Assembly: GCF_000469545.1 (NCBI RefSeq)
Contig: NZ_KI273058.1
Location: 117,002 to 181,001 of the forward strand
Length of the DNA: 64,000 bases
Direction: 5' to 3'
DNA from: Mitsuokella sp. oral taxon 131 str. W9106
GTDB lineage: Bacteria; Bacillota; Negativicutes; Selenomonadales; Selenomonadaceae
Each line of letters begins with the position of its first letter. Position 1 is the stretch's first letter. The notes beneath the pieces are model-generated. The model did no database searches. It saw only the letters and a program-made list of their open reading frames with translations, and was not told where the DNA came from. Of this stretch, positions 46,354-54,247 are shown one piece after another. The translations under genes and the position numbers were made by a program.

Positions 46354-47268
46354 ATGCACTACAAGATGGTCATGTGCCTGAGCTGGCTCGCCTGCCATAC
46401 GCCGTATCGCGTCTTGATGGCTGTCGGATGGGTGCTCGGCAATCTCTACTACCTGCTGATCAAAAAGCAGCGTGAGCTTGCCGTGCGGCAGATGATGCCG
46501 GCGCTCGGCATGACGGAGGCGGAAGCGCGCCGCACGGTTCGCGCGTCGTTTGTCAACCTCGGGCGCAACGTGCTCGAAATCCTCTACATGCCGCGCCTCA
46601 ATGAAACGAATTTCTCGGACTTCATCGAGATCGACCATTTGGAGCGCATGAAAGACGCGCTCGCCGAAGGACGCGGCGTCGTCGTATTGACGGGGCATAT
46701 CGGGACGTGGGAGTGGCTCTCCGCCGCCTTCACGATGAACCATCTGCCCGTCACGGCGATCGCGAAGCCGCAGCCGAACATGCAGTACACGTACGCGCTC
46801 GACGACCTCCGCAAGACGATACACGTTGAGATCTTCTCACGTGGCACGAGCGAGCTCCTCGCGGCGGCACGCGCGCTCAAATCCGGCAAGATACTCGGCT
46901 TTCTCGCCGACCAGGACGGGGGCCCTGGGGGCGCATTCCTGCCATTTCTCGGGCGCATCGCGTCGACGCCGATGGGACCTGCCGTTTTTTCGCGGAAGTT
47001 CCGCTCGCCCGTCCTGCCCGCATTCATCCTGCGCCAGCCGAACGGCAAGCACAAGGTCGTCATCGGCGAGATCATGCGCTATAAGGATACGGGCGATACG
47101 GATCAGGACTTATTCGACTTTACGGCGCGCATGACGAAGATCGTGGAGCAGGTCATACGCGAGAACCCGACGCAGTGGCTTTGGTTCCAAAAGCGGTGGA
47201 ACACGCCGCCGGAGAAGCGGAAGACAGGCAAGCATCACACGGTGAAGGCGGAGGGGAACAAGGGATGA
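46354..47268 (+). CDS. LpxL/HtrB-like lipid A secondary acyltransferase
   Basis: A 304-residue membrane-anchored acyltransferase. The catalytic HX4D/E motif is GHIGTWE (His115, Glu120); GFLADQDGGPGGAFLPFLGR and FQKRW complete the family pattern. It adds a secondary acyl chain to Kdo-lipid A. Only one such gene is visible here, so its chain preference (LpxL or LpxM role) is open. GGAGG lies 10 nt before the ATG. Overlaps lptC by ATGA. Confidence 0.88.
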   Translation: MHYKMVMCLSWLACHTPYRVLMAVGWVLGNLYYLLIKKQRELAVRQMMPALGMTEAEARRTVRASFVNLGRNVLEILYMPRLNETNFSDFIEIDHLERMKDALAEGRGVVVLTGHIGTWEWLSAAFTMNHLPVTAIAKPQPNMQYTYALDDLRKTIHVEIFSRGTSELLAAARALKSGKILGFLADQDGGPGGAFLPFLGRIASTPMGPAVFSRKFRSPVLPAFILRQPNGKHKVVIGEIMRYKDTGDTDQDLFDFTARMTKIVEQVIRENPTQWLWFQKRWNTPPEKRKTGKHHTVKAEGNKG

Positions 47269-47816
47269 ACAAGAAGGCAAAGGCGCTCATAGGCGCCGGC
47301 GTATTGCTCCTCGCCGCGCTCATCGTATGGACGGTGCGAACGATACCCGACCCGCCGCTGGCGCACGAAGAGAAGGATACGCCGCGCGTCATGCGCTACG
47401 ACGGCAACGTCCTCTCCGAGCAGAAGGACGGGCGGGTGCTTTGGGATCTGACGGCCGACCATATCGAAGTCGATATTGACACGCAGAACGCGCAGCTCAA
47501 GGATCTCACGGCACACTTTTATCAGGAAGACGGGCGCACGGCAGAAGTCAAAGCGCAGGAAGGCGCGTACGATGCGGCGACCCATGACATTGAGGTCAAG
47601 GGGGAGGTCACGGTCACGACGAGCGACGGCGCGCAGCTCACGAGCGATAAGCTCGTTTGGAAGGCGGCGGAGGAAAAGCTTTCCGCCATCGGAAATGCGT
47701 ACGCGCAGCGAGACGACATGCACGCGACGGGCGACTGCATCGAGAGCACGGACGGATTCCATCGGATTCGGATTATCGGCAAGGCACACCTTGCACGGGG
47801 AGGAAGCCATGAATAA
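47265..47816 (+). CDS. lptC: LPS export protein LptC
   Basis: A 183-residue bitopic protein: one N-terminal membrane helix (ALIGAGVLLLAALIVWTV) and a periplasmic beta-jellyroll (RYDGNVLSEQKDGRVLWDLTADHIEVD). It hands LPS from LptBFG to LptA. The start at 47265 overlaps the acyltransferase stop. Confidence 0.87.
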   Translation: MNKKAKALIGAGVLLLAALIVWTVRTIPDPPLAHEEKDTPRVMRYDGNVLSEQKDGRVLWDLTADHIEVDIDTQNAQLKDLTAHFYQEDGRTAEVKAQEGAYDAATHDIEVKGEVTVTTSDGAQLTSDKLVWKAAEEKLSAIGNAYAQRDDMHATGDCIESTDGFHRIRIIGKAHLARGGSHE

Positions 47817-48489
47817 GAAACTGGGCAAACGCATTGCAGCGGCATTTTCGTGCGCTGCGCTGCTGAGCTTCGGCGCGGCGCAGGCGGCAGACGAGCCAGC
47901 GAGCCTCGATGCGGACGAAGTCACCTACAACATGGAATCGGGCGAAGCCGTGGCGGAGGGCAATGTGCTGATGAAGCGCGGCGCGTCGGCCGTGACGGGG
48001 GCGAAGGCGACCTACAACGCAAAGACGATGGAGGGAACGGTCGAGGGCGGCGTCATTGCCGTGCACGGCGCGACGCGCCTCACGTGCAGCTTCATCCGAA
48101 GCGACGGGAATGGGCACTACTTCGCGCAGGGCAGCGTCCGCGGCACGCAGGAGGACAAGACGTTTTCAGGGGAGCGCGTCGACTACTATCCGAACCAGAA
48201 TGAATACGTTCTCATCGAGTCGGGCGGCACGCTCACGAGCGCGGACGGCACATTCACGGCGGACCGTCTCGAAGGCTGGCTGAATGACGAGCACTATATT
48301 GGCACCGGCTCGGCTCATCTCGTCTCGCCGCCGCGCAGCCTCGAGGCGGGCGGCGACCGGCTCGATTACTACGGCAAGGAAAATGGGAAAGCCGTCCTAA
48401 CGGGCAATGCATGGGCGTATCAAGGCAACAATACGATGCGCGGCAACCGTTTGACGCTCTACCTTGCAAATGATGGAGCGACGAAGTAA
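47809..48489 (+). CDS. lptA: LPS periplasmic bridge protein LptA
   Basis: A 226-residue protein with a signal peptide cleaved near AQAAD (about residue 27) and an OstA-like fold: LDADEVTYNMESGEAVAEGNV, followed by several similar beta-strand units (GTVEGGVIAV, LTSADGTFTADRLEG, GKAVLTGNAWAYQGNNTMRG). Longer than E. coli LptA, so it probably has more strands. GGGGAGGAAG precedes the ATG, which lies inside the end of lptC. Confidence 0.88.
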   Translation: MNKKLGKRIAAAFSCAALLSFGAAQAADEPASLDADEVTYNMESGEAVAEGNVLMKRGASAVTGAKATYNAKTMEGTVEGGVIAVHGATRLTCSFIRSDGNGHYFAQGSVRGTQEDKTFSGERVDYYPNQNEYVLIESGGTLTSADGTFTADRLEGWLNDEHYIGTGSAHLVSPPRSLEAGGDRLDYYGKENGKAVLTGNAWAYQGNNTMRGNRLTLYLANDGATK

Positions 48490-48541
48490 ACTATAGGGAG
48501 CAGGCCGCGGGGGATACGGTTCGGGGTTTGGAGGAAACGCT

Positions 48542-49261
48542 TTGCATATCGAGGCAAGAAACCTAGTCAAGACGTTCAAGAAGCGCACGGTGGTGGATCG
48601 CGTCTCCCTGCGCGTCGAAAAAGGCGAGATCGTGGGGCTCTTGGGACCGAATGGTGCCGGAAAGACGACGTCCTTCTACATGATCGTCGGACTCGAACGT
48701 CCCGATGCAGGGCAGGTCTTCCTCTCGGATGTCGACATCACGAATCTTCCGATGGATCGCCGTGCTGCGCTCGGCATCAGCTACTTGACGCAGGAGGCTT
48801 CGATCTTCCGCAAGCTGACCGTCGAGCAGAATATCATGGCGATCCTCGAGACGACGAAGCTCTCGAAAGCGGAGCAGCGGGCGAAGTACGGGGAACTCCT
48901 GAAGGAATTTCGCATCGAGCACGTCCGCGAGCGCAAGGGGACGGAACTTTCAGGCGGCGAACGCCGCCGCGTCGAGATCGCGCGGTGCCTCGCGCTTGAG
49001 CCGGAGTTCATCCTGCTCGATGAGCCGTTCGCCGGCGTCGACCCGCTTGCCGTCGCCGATATCCAAGAGATCATCCAGTACCTTCGCCAGCGCGGCATGG
49101 GCATTCTCATCACGGATCACAACGTGCGCGAGACGCTTCAGATCGTTGACCGCGCCTACATTTTGAACAACGGCAAGATCCTGCTGGAGGGGGACAGCAC
49201 GACGATTGCGGGCAGCCCGCTCGCAAAGAAATTCTATTTGGGGGACAACTTCACGCTTTGA
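48542..49261 (+). CDS. lptB: LPS export ATPase LptB
   Basis: A 239-residue ABC ATPase: [26 protein letters not shown] (the LptB Q-loop signature), [16 protein letters not shown] and [13 protein letters not shown], then [10 protein letters not shown]. Powers the LptFG permease. TTG start with GGAGG 7 nt upstream. Confidence 0.95.
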   Translation: MHIEARNLVKTFKKRTVVDRVSLRVEKGEIVGLLGPNGAGKTTSFYMIVGLERPDAGQVFLSDVDITNLPMDRRAALGISYLTQEASIFRKLTVEQNIMAILETTKLSKAEQRAKYGELLKEFRIEHVRERKGTELSGGERRRVEIARCLALEPEFILLDEPFAGVDPLAVADIQEIIQYLRQRGMGILITDHNVRETLQIVDRAYILNNGKILLEGDSTTIAGSPLAKKFYLGDNFTL

Positions 49262-49274
49262 GGTAGCAGGTACT

Positions 49275-50369
49275 ATGCAAATCAGGATTTTGGATCGATA
49301 CATCTTTCGGGAGGTCTTATTGACCTTTGCGTTCAGTGTATGCGCATTTTCTGCTGTCTTCATCGGGTCGGGCACGCTTTTCCGCATCGCCCAGTACATC
49401 ACGGAGTACGGTGCGAGCTTTTCTGCCGTCGTGAAGATCTTTGTGCTCGGCCTGCCGAATATCGTCGTTTGGACCTTTCCGATGTCCATGCTCCTCGCAA
49501 GCCTTCTGACCGTCGGGCGCCTTTCGGGCGCGAGCGAGATCACAGCGATGAAGTCGTGCGGAATCGGCTTTTCGCGCATAGCGGCGCCCGTCATTTTCCT
49601 CGGACTCCTGGTCAGTCTCTTTTCCATGGCGTTCAACGAGTACGTCGTGCCGTGGGCGAATACGGCGTACCGCAACGTGCTTTACTACGAGATCCAAGGC
49701 AATACGGCGATACAGTCGCAGGAGCACGTCATCCTAAAGGACATCAAGGAGGGCAAGATCCAGCGCCTCCTATACGCGCGCAGCTACGATGCGAGCACGG
49801 AGCAGCTCATCGGGCTCACGATGCAGGACTTCGATTCGGAAGGCGCGCTGAGGCACGTTGAGAATGCGGAGTACGCGAAGTGGCAGGGGGATGAGTGGAC
49901 GATGTACAACGGCATGATCTACGACATCAACGGCGGCGAGAGCGAGCATACGATGCGCTTTGACAAGCAGATCCTGCCGATTCAGGTGACGCCGAAACGC
50001 GTTGTCAGCGAACAGAAAAAGCCCGAGGAGCTCACGATGAAGGAGCTTCGGGCCGAGATCGAGATCATGAAGACGCAGTACGTCGACACGAAGAAGCTCG
50101 AAACGGAGCTTTACCAGCGCGTGACGATCCCGCTGGCGAGCCTTGTCTTCGCGCTCATCGGCGTGCCGCTCGGCATGCAGCCGACGCGAAACGCATCGTC
50201 CGCGGGCTTCGCATTCAGCTTGCTCATCATCTTCATCTACTATTCGACGATGACGATGGGCAACGCATTTGCACAGGGCGGCATCCTGCCGCCGATGCTC
50301 GCCGTTTGGCTCCCCGATATCATTGGATTCATCGCGGGCGGCATACTCATCCGCAGGGCGTCGCGCTGA
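49275..50369 (+). CDS. LptF/LptG-family LPS export permease
   Basis: A 364-residue YjgP/YjgQ-family protein with six membrane helices around a periplasmic jellyroll (about 110-260). LDRYIFREVLLTFAFSV opens the protein and VPLGMQPTRNASSAGFAFSLLIIFIYY is the conserved second half. Only one such gene follows lptB here; E. coli uses an LptF-LptG pair. It may homodimerise or have a partner elsewhere. Confidence 0.9.
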   Translation: MQIRILDRYIFREVLLTFAFSVCAFSAVFIGSGTLFRIAQYITEYGASFSAVVKIFVLGLPNIVVWTFPMSMLLASLLTVGRLSGASEITAMKSCGIGFSRIAAPVIFLGLLVSLFSMAFNEYVVPWANTAYRNVLYYEIQGNTAIQSQEHVILKDIKEGKIQRLLYARSYDASTEQLIGLTMQDFDSEGALRHVENAEYAKWQGDEWTMYNGMIYDINGGESEHTMRFDKQILPIQVTPKRVVSEQKKPEELTMKELRAEIEIMKTQYVDTKKLETELYQRVTIPLASLVFALIGVPLGMQPTRNASSAGFAFSLLIIFIYYSTMTMGNAFAQGGILPPMLAVWLPDIIGFIAGGILIRRASR

Positions 50370-50406
50370 AAAATCGGGAAACGCTCTATGAGAAAGAAGG
50401 ATTGCG

Positions 50407-51639
50407 GTGTACGGCGTATTTTTGATTCTCGTTTTGGTGCTGACGGGCGGCGGGATCGCCTTTATCGGCGACCGCCTCGGCACGAAGATCGGCAAAAAGC
50501 GGCTTTCGCTCTTTGGGCTGCGCCCGCGTCATACCTCGATCCTCGTTACGATTGTCACCGGTTTTTGCATCACGGCGGTTACGTTCGGCATCATGGCAGC
50601 AGTGAGCGAGAACGTCCGCACGGCGCTCTTCGGCATGGAGCAGCTCAATGCAAGCATGCACCAAACGGAAGCACGTCTCGCACAGGCGACGGGCGACCTC
50701 ACGGCGGCAAACGAACAGAAAGAGCAGGCGGCAGCCGATCTTGCCGCATCGAAGAAGGACGTAGACGCGCTCAAGGAGCAGCAGGAGGAGCTTCGCGCCG
50801 AATCCGAGCGCCTGGAGGAGGGCAACCGCGCGCTCGAACGCGCGAAAGCCGAGCTCATGGCGCGGAATGACACGCTGCAAGGGCAGAATAACAATCTGAT
50901 GCACCAAAATGACAGCCTGCTGTCGAAGAATGAATCGCTCGGCGAGAAAAATGACGCATTGGCAGCGACGAACCAAGAGCTCGGTGCGCGCGCAAAAGCA
51001 CTTCGCGAGGGGCTTATCACGATTCGCGAAGGCGACATCGCGTTCCGTGCGGGCGAAGTCATCGCGAGCGGCGTCATTCGCGGCAATCGCCCGGCAAGCG
51101 AAGTCAAAAATGATATGGAATCGCTCGCACAGCTCGCGGGACGCAACGTCTCGGCGCGTCTCGGCACGAACGTCTCCGATGATGCGATTTGGATCTATCA
51201 GCCGGAGTATGAAGCGGCTGTCGAGGAAATTGCGAAAAGCCCGCAGGATATGGTCGTGCGCATCGTCGCTGCCGGCAATCTCGTGCGCGGTGAAGACGTG
51301 CGTACGTCGCTTCAACTCTACAAGAACAGCATCATTTACCGCGACAAGGAATTCATCATTGCAAAGCCCGTACAGGCGGGAACGAGTGAGAACAATGAGG
51401 AGAACGTCATGCGATTCCTCAAGGACGTAAACAGTGCGGCGTCGGCAAAGGGCATTCTGCCCGATCCGATCCGCGGCTCGATCGGCGTCATGGACGGTGC
51501 GCAGTTCTACGACATCGTCAATCGACTCAGCCTCATGCACGGAACGGCAATTCTGTCCGCCTATGCGAACGGCGCGACGGATGCGCTCGGACCGCTGCGT
51601 CTCTTTATCCGTGTCGAGCCATCGGAGGGCGGAACATGA
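50407..51639 (+). CDS. DUF3084 membrane coiled-coil protein
   Basis: A 410-residue protein: two N-terminal membrane helices separated by a basic loop (VFLILVLVLTGGGIAFIG and ILVTIVTGFCITAVTFGIMA), a coiled coil of about 110 residues (80-190) rich in Glu, Gln and Asn, and a C-terminal domain starting ALREGLITIREGDIAFRAGEVI, which is characteristic of DUF3084. Function unknown. GTG start, 37 nt after the LptF/G permease and overlapping the next gene, so it belongs to the LPS operon. It may help envelope assembly; this is inference from context. Confidence 0.83.
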   Translation: MYGVFLILVLVLTGGGIAFIGDRLGTKIGKKRLSLFGLRPRHTSILVTIVTGFCITAVTFGIMAAVSENVRTALFGMEQLNASMHQTEARLAQATGDLTAANEQKEQAAADLAASKKDVDALKEQQEELRAESERLEEGNRALERAKAELMARNDTLQGQNNNLMHQNDSLLSKNESLGEKNDALAATNQELGARAKALREGLITIREGDIAFRAGEVIASGVIRGNRPASEVKNDMESLAQLAGRNVSARLGTNVSDDAIWIYQPEYEAAVEEIAKSPQDMVVRIVAAGNLVRGEDVRTSLQLYKNSIIYRDKEFIIAKPVQAGTSENNEENVMRFLKDVNSAASAKGILPDPIRGSIGVMDGAQFYDIVNRLSLMHGTAILSAYANGATDALGPLRLFIRVEPSEGGT

Positions 51640-52064
51640 TGTGCGTTGCGGCGGTCGACCCCGGCCGTGACAAGTGCGGCCTTGCCATCGTCAAAGAAGA
51701 TGACGCGACGCTCTTCCGAAGGGTCATCCGTACGGCAGAGCTCGAAGCGGAATTGTCTGCGGCGCAAAAGACGTACGCTTTTTCCGCGCTCGTGCTCGGA
51801 AACGGGACGACGAGCAAGCAGGCGGAATCCCGTATTCGAAAGGCGCTCTGCATGCCCGTCCACGTCGTCGACGAATATCGAACGACGGAGCTCGCGAAAC
51901 GCGCGTATTGGCGCATCCATCCGCGTACGGGCTGGCGCAGGTTCCTGCCGGCAACCATGCTCGTGCCGCCGGAACCCGTCGACGACCTCGTCGCCGTCAT
52001 TTTGGCACGGCGCTATCTCGCGGCAAAAAAAGAATCCCAGGAAATGCGTTCCACGGAGGAATAG
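51636..52064 (+). CDS. RNase H-fold protein, YqgF-like
   Basis: A 142-residue protein with an RNase H-like start (VAAVDPGRDKCGLAIV, putative catalytic Asp8) and VVDEYRTTELAKRAYWR downstream. It resembles YqgF/RuvX-type nucleases but lacks some of their conserved blocks; a role in rRNA processing or recombination is only suggested. ATG overlaps the DUF3084 stop; 5 nt before the deaminase. Confidence 0.65.
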   Translation: MMCVAAVDPGRDKCGLAIVKEDDATLFRRVIRTAELEAELSAAQKTYAFSALVLGNGTTSKQAESRIRKALCMPVHVVDEYRTTELAKRAYWRIHPRTGWRRFLPATMLVPPEPVDDLVAVILARRYLAAKKESQEMRSTEE

Positions 52065-52069
52065 GATAC

Positions 52070-52531
52070 ATGGCAGAGCCACAGGACCGTCCGAGCTGGA
52101 CGGAGTATTTTCTCGATATCGCACGGGCGGTCGGACGCCGCGCCACGTGCCTGCGCCGCCGCTACGGTGCGATCATCGTCAAGGACAAGATCATTATCAG
52201 CACGGGATACAACGGCGCGCCGCGCGGCGAGACCAACTGCATCGACACGGGAAACTGCGAGCGCGAACGCCTGCACGTGCCGAAGGGGCAGAACTACGAG
52301 CTCTGCGTCGCCGTCCACGCCGAGCAGAACGCCATCATAAACGCTGGGCCCGCCGACATGGAGGGCGCGACGATCTACATCGTCGGCATCAATGCCGACG
52401 GCACGCTCGCCTCGGGAAAGCCCTGCCTGCTCTGCCGCCGCATGCTCCGCAACGCGAAGATCGGCGAGGTCGTCTACTTGGAGACGGACGGAAGCGTCGT
52501 CTCCTGCACGCCGGCAGGGATACAGGACTGA
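52070..52531 (+). CDS. dCMP deaminase (ComEB-like)
   Basis: A 153-residue zinc-dependent deaminase. WTEYFLDIARAVGRRATCLRRRYGAIIVKD opens the protein; VHAEQNAI holds the catalytic Glu and one zinc ligand, KPCLLCRRML the other two. It makes dUMP from dCMP for thymidylate synthesis. GGAGGAATAGG precedes the ATG at 52070; the longer open frame overlaps the preceding gene. Confidence 0.92.
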   Translation: MAEPQDRPSWTEYFLDIARAVGRRATCLRRRYGAIIVKDKIIISTGYNGAPRGETNCIDTGNCERERLHVPKGQNYELCVAVHAEQNAIINAGPADMEGATIYIVGINADGTLASGKPCLLCRRMLRNAKIGEVVYLETDGSVVSCTPAGIQD

Positions 52532-52571
52532 AGGCGAATGGAGTATTTTTTGATAATTGCTATCGTTTTTA

Positions 52572-52652
52572 TTGAGCTTTCTGCAGATTTGCGTTATACT
52601 ACAGTAGGATGAATGGTTCCTAGAGTGAATGATTCCATAGTAGGAACGTTCC
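52572..52652 (+). promoter_or_regulatory. Promoter and repeated leader of the aldolase gene
   Basis: TTGAGC (52572-52577), 17-bp spacer, TATACT (52595-52600). Just downstream are direct repeats TGAATGGTTCCTA (52610) and TGAATGATTCCAT (52626), an inverted pair GTTCCTA/TAGGAAC (52616-52622 and 52641-52647) and the palindrome GGAACGTTCC (52643-52652). Possibly operator sites of a glycolytic regulator. Confidence 0.6.
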
Positions 52653-52684
52653 GATTTCTGTCGATATGTAAGGAGGAATCCGTT

Positions 52685-53572
52685 ATGGATCAGAAGCAGC
52701 TCAGCCGCATGGAGCACGATCCAGGCTTTATTGCCGCACTCGACCAGAGCGGCGGTTCAACGCCAAAGGCACTGAAGGCGTACGGCGTCGACGAAAGCGC
52801 CTACCATGGGGACGAGGAGATGTTCACGCGCGTGCACGAGATGCGCACGCGCATTATCAAGAGCCCGTCCTTTGACAAGAGCAAGATTCTTGCCGCCATT
52901 CTGTTCGAGAATACGATGGACCGCAAGATTGACGGTTTCTACACGGCGGACTACCTTTGGGAGAAGAAAGGGATCATCCCCATCCTGAAGGTCGATAAAG
53001 GACTTGCGCCTGAAGCAAATGGCGTCCAGCTCATGAAACCGATCGAGGGACTGGGAGCGCTTCTTGACCGAGCGAAGGAGCGCCATATCTTTGGAACGAA
53101 GATGCGCTCCGTCATCAAGCAGGCGAATCCAGATGGCATCCGTGCAATCATCGACCAGCAGTTTGCCTTCGGCAAGGAGATCATCGCGAAGGGGTTCGTT
53201 CCCATCTTAGAGCCAGAGGTCGATATCCACTGCCCGGATAAGGCAAAGGCGGAAGAGATCATGCTCGCCGCCGTCAAGGAGAATCTTACAGGACTCCCTG
53301 CGGATGCGAAGCTCATGTTCAAGTTCACCATTCCGACGGTTGATGATCTCTATGCTGCGATCATGAAGGATCCGCACGTCGTCCGCATCGTAGCCCTAAG
53401 CGGCGGTTACTCCCAGCGCGAGGCGAACGAGAAACTCGCGCGCAACCACGGCCTCATCGCCAGCTTCTCGCGCGCCCTCGCCCAGGATCTGCGCGTGAGC
53501 CAGAGCGACGCTGAGTTTGACGCCGTGCTGAAAAAGGCAATTGACGGCATCTACGCCGCCTCCATCACCTGA
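52685..53572 (+). CDS. Class I fructose-bisphosphate aldolase
   Basis: A 295-residue Schiff-base aldolase of the type also found in staphylococci: [40 protein letters not shown] (with the EPE motif) and LMFKFTIPT, which carries the probable Schiff-base lysine. Splits fructose-1,6-bisphosphate in glycolysis. AAGGAGG lies upstream of ATG 52685. Own promoter and terminator. Base composition is less GC-rich than the LPS cluster. Confidence 0.92.
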   Translation: MDQKQLSRMEHDPGFIAALDQSGGSTPKALKAYGVDESAYHGDEEMFTRVHEMRTRIIKSPSFDKSKILAAILFENTMDRKIDGFYTADYLWEKKGIIPILKVDKGLAPEANGVQLMKPIEGLGALLDRAKERHIFGTKMRSVIKQANPDGIRAIIDQQFAFGKEIIAKGFVPILEPEVDIHCPDKAKAEEIMLAAVKENLTGLPADAKLMFKFTIPTVDDLYAAIMKDPHVVRIVALSGGYSQREANEKLARNHGLIASFSRALAQDLRVSQSDAEFDAVLKKAIDGIYAASIT

Positions 53573-53603
53573 TCGACTACCTGCTCATTTCCCCTATATG
53601 GAG

Positions 53604-53638
53604 AATCCCCCGCCATGGCAGCGGGGGATTTTCATTTT
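53604..53638 (+). terminator. Terminator of the aldolase gene
   Basis: AATCCCCCGC (53604-53613) pairs with GCGGGGGATT (53621-53630) around a 7-nt loop, followed by TTCATTTT. Confidence 0.88.
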
Positions 53639-53868
53639 CGTATCGAAAGGCGGAGCAGGTATGATTTGTTTTCATCAAATGCCGTTTCGGTGTCGAAGAC
53701 GTATTTTTCATCATCGATATGCGTGATGATGCCGCGTGCGGTGCGGTCAACCAGTGCGCGTATGTGGTTGAGGATGGGACTATGATGCGCAGGGTCGAGT
53801 TCATTGAAGCGGTCGGTGAGACTGGTCAGATAATCGTCGTAGCCTATTTGATCGTTTGGTCGATGCAA
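53632..53868 (-). CDS. Hypothetical protein, possibly a gene remnant
   Basis: A 78-codon frame with a believable globular composition (YDDYLTSLTDRFNEL, IRALVDRTARGIITHID) but only a TTG start, a stop codon five codons further upstream, and no ribosome site. It may be the surviving 3' part of a longer gene. No family recognised. Confidence 0.35.
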   Translation of the reverse strand: MHRPNDQIGYDDYLTSLTDRFNELDPAHHSPILNHIRALVDRTARGIITHIDDEKYVFDTETAFDENKSYLLRLSIRK

Positions 53869-53917
53869 GGCGTATAGGAAGTGTCAAAATAAATTGACGC
53901 GCAGGCGCATTGAAGCG

Positions 53918-53974
53918 TTGACAGAAGGGAATCCCTTTGTTATACTTCAAAACAACGAATGAACTATTGTTCAT
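53918..53974 (+). promoter_or_regulatory. Metal-efflux promoter with two palindromes
   Basis: Perfect TTGACA (53918-53923), 17-bp spacer, TATACT (53941-53946). The spacer contains AAGGGA-A-TCCCTT (53925-53937). ATGAAC-TATT-GTTCAT (53959-53974) lies downstream and resembles ArsR/SmtB-type operators. No regulator gene is adjacent. Confidence 0.7.
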
Positions 53975-53994
53975 ATAGCGAAAGGGCGATCATT

Positions 53995-54213
53995 ATGAAG
54001 AAAACGTACAAGGTAGAGGTGGGCTGTGCGAATTGTGCGGCGAAGATGGAGCGTGTCGCTGCGAGGGTTGAAGGCGTGAAAGCGGCGCACATCAACTTCA
54101 TGCTCCTGAAGATGAAGGTCGAATTCGAGGAGGGCGCTTCGCCTGCCGATGTCATGCCGCACGTGCTTGCCGCCTGCCGCAAGATTGAGAGCGACTGCGA
54201 GATCTTCTTCTGA
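53995..54213 (+). CDS. Heavy-metal-associated (HMA) domain protein
   Basis: A 72-residue single HMA domain: YKVEVGCANCAAKMERVAARVEGV with the CXXC metal site (GCANC). The Asn between the cysteines is common in Zn/Cd/Pb-type HMA domains. It ends 34 nt before the P-type ATPase, which itself lacks an N-terminal HMA domain, so this looks like a detached metal-binding domain or chaperone of the pump. I chose ATG 53995; the ATG at 53959 lies in the palindromic operator. Confidence 0.88.
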   Translation: MKKTYKVEVGCANCAAKMERVAARVEGVKAAHINFMLLKMKVEFEEGASPADVMPHVLAACRKIESDCEIFF

Positions 54214-54247
54214 ATCTTTTTCGATAGGAAATGAAAGGGCTGTCGCG

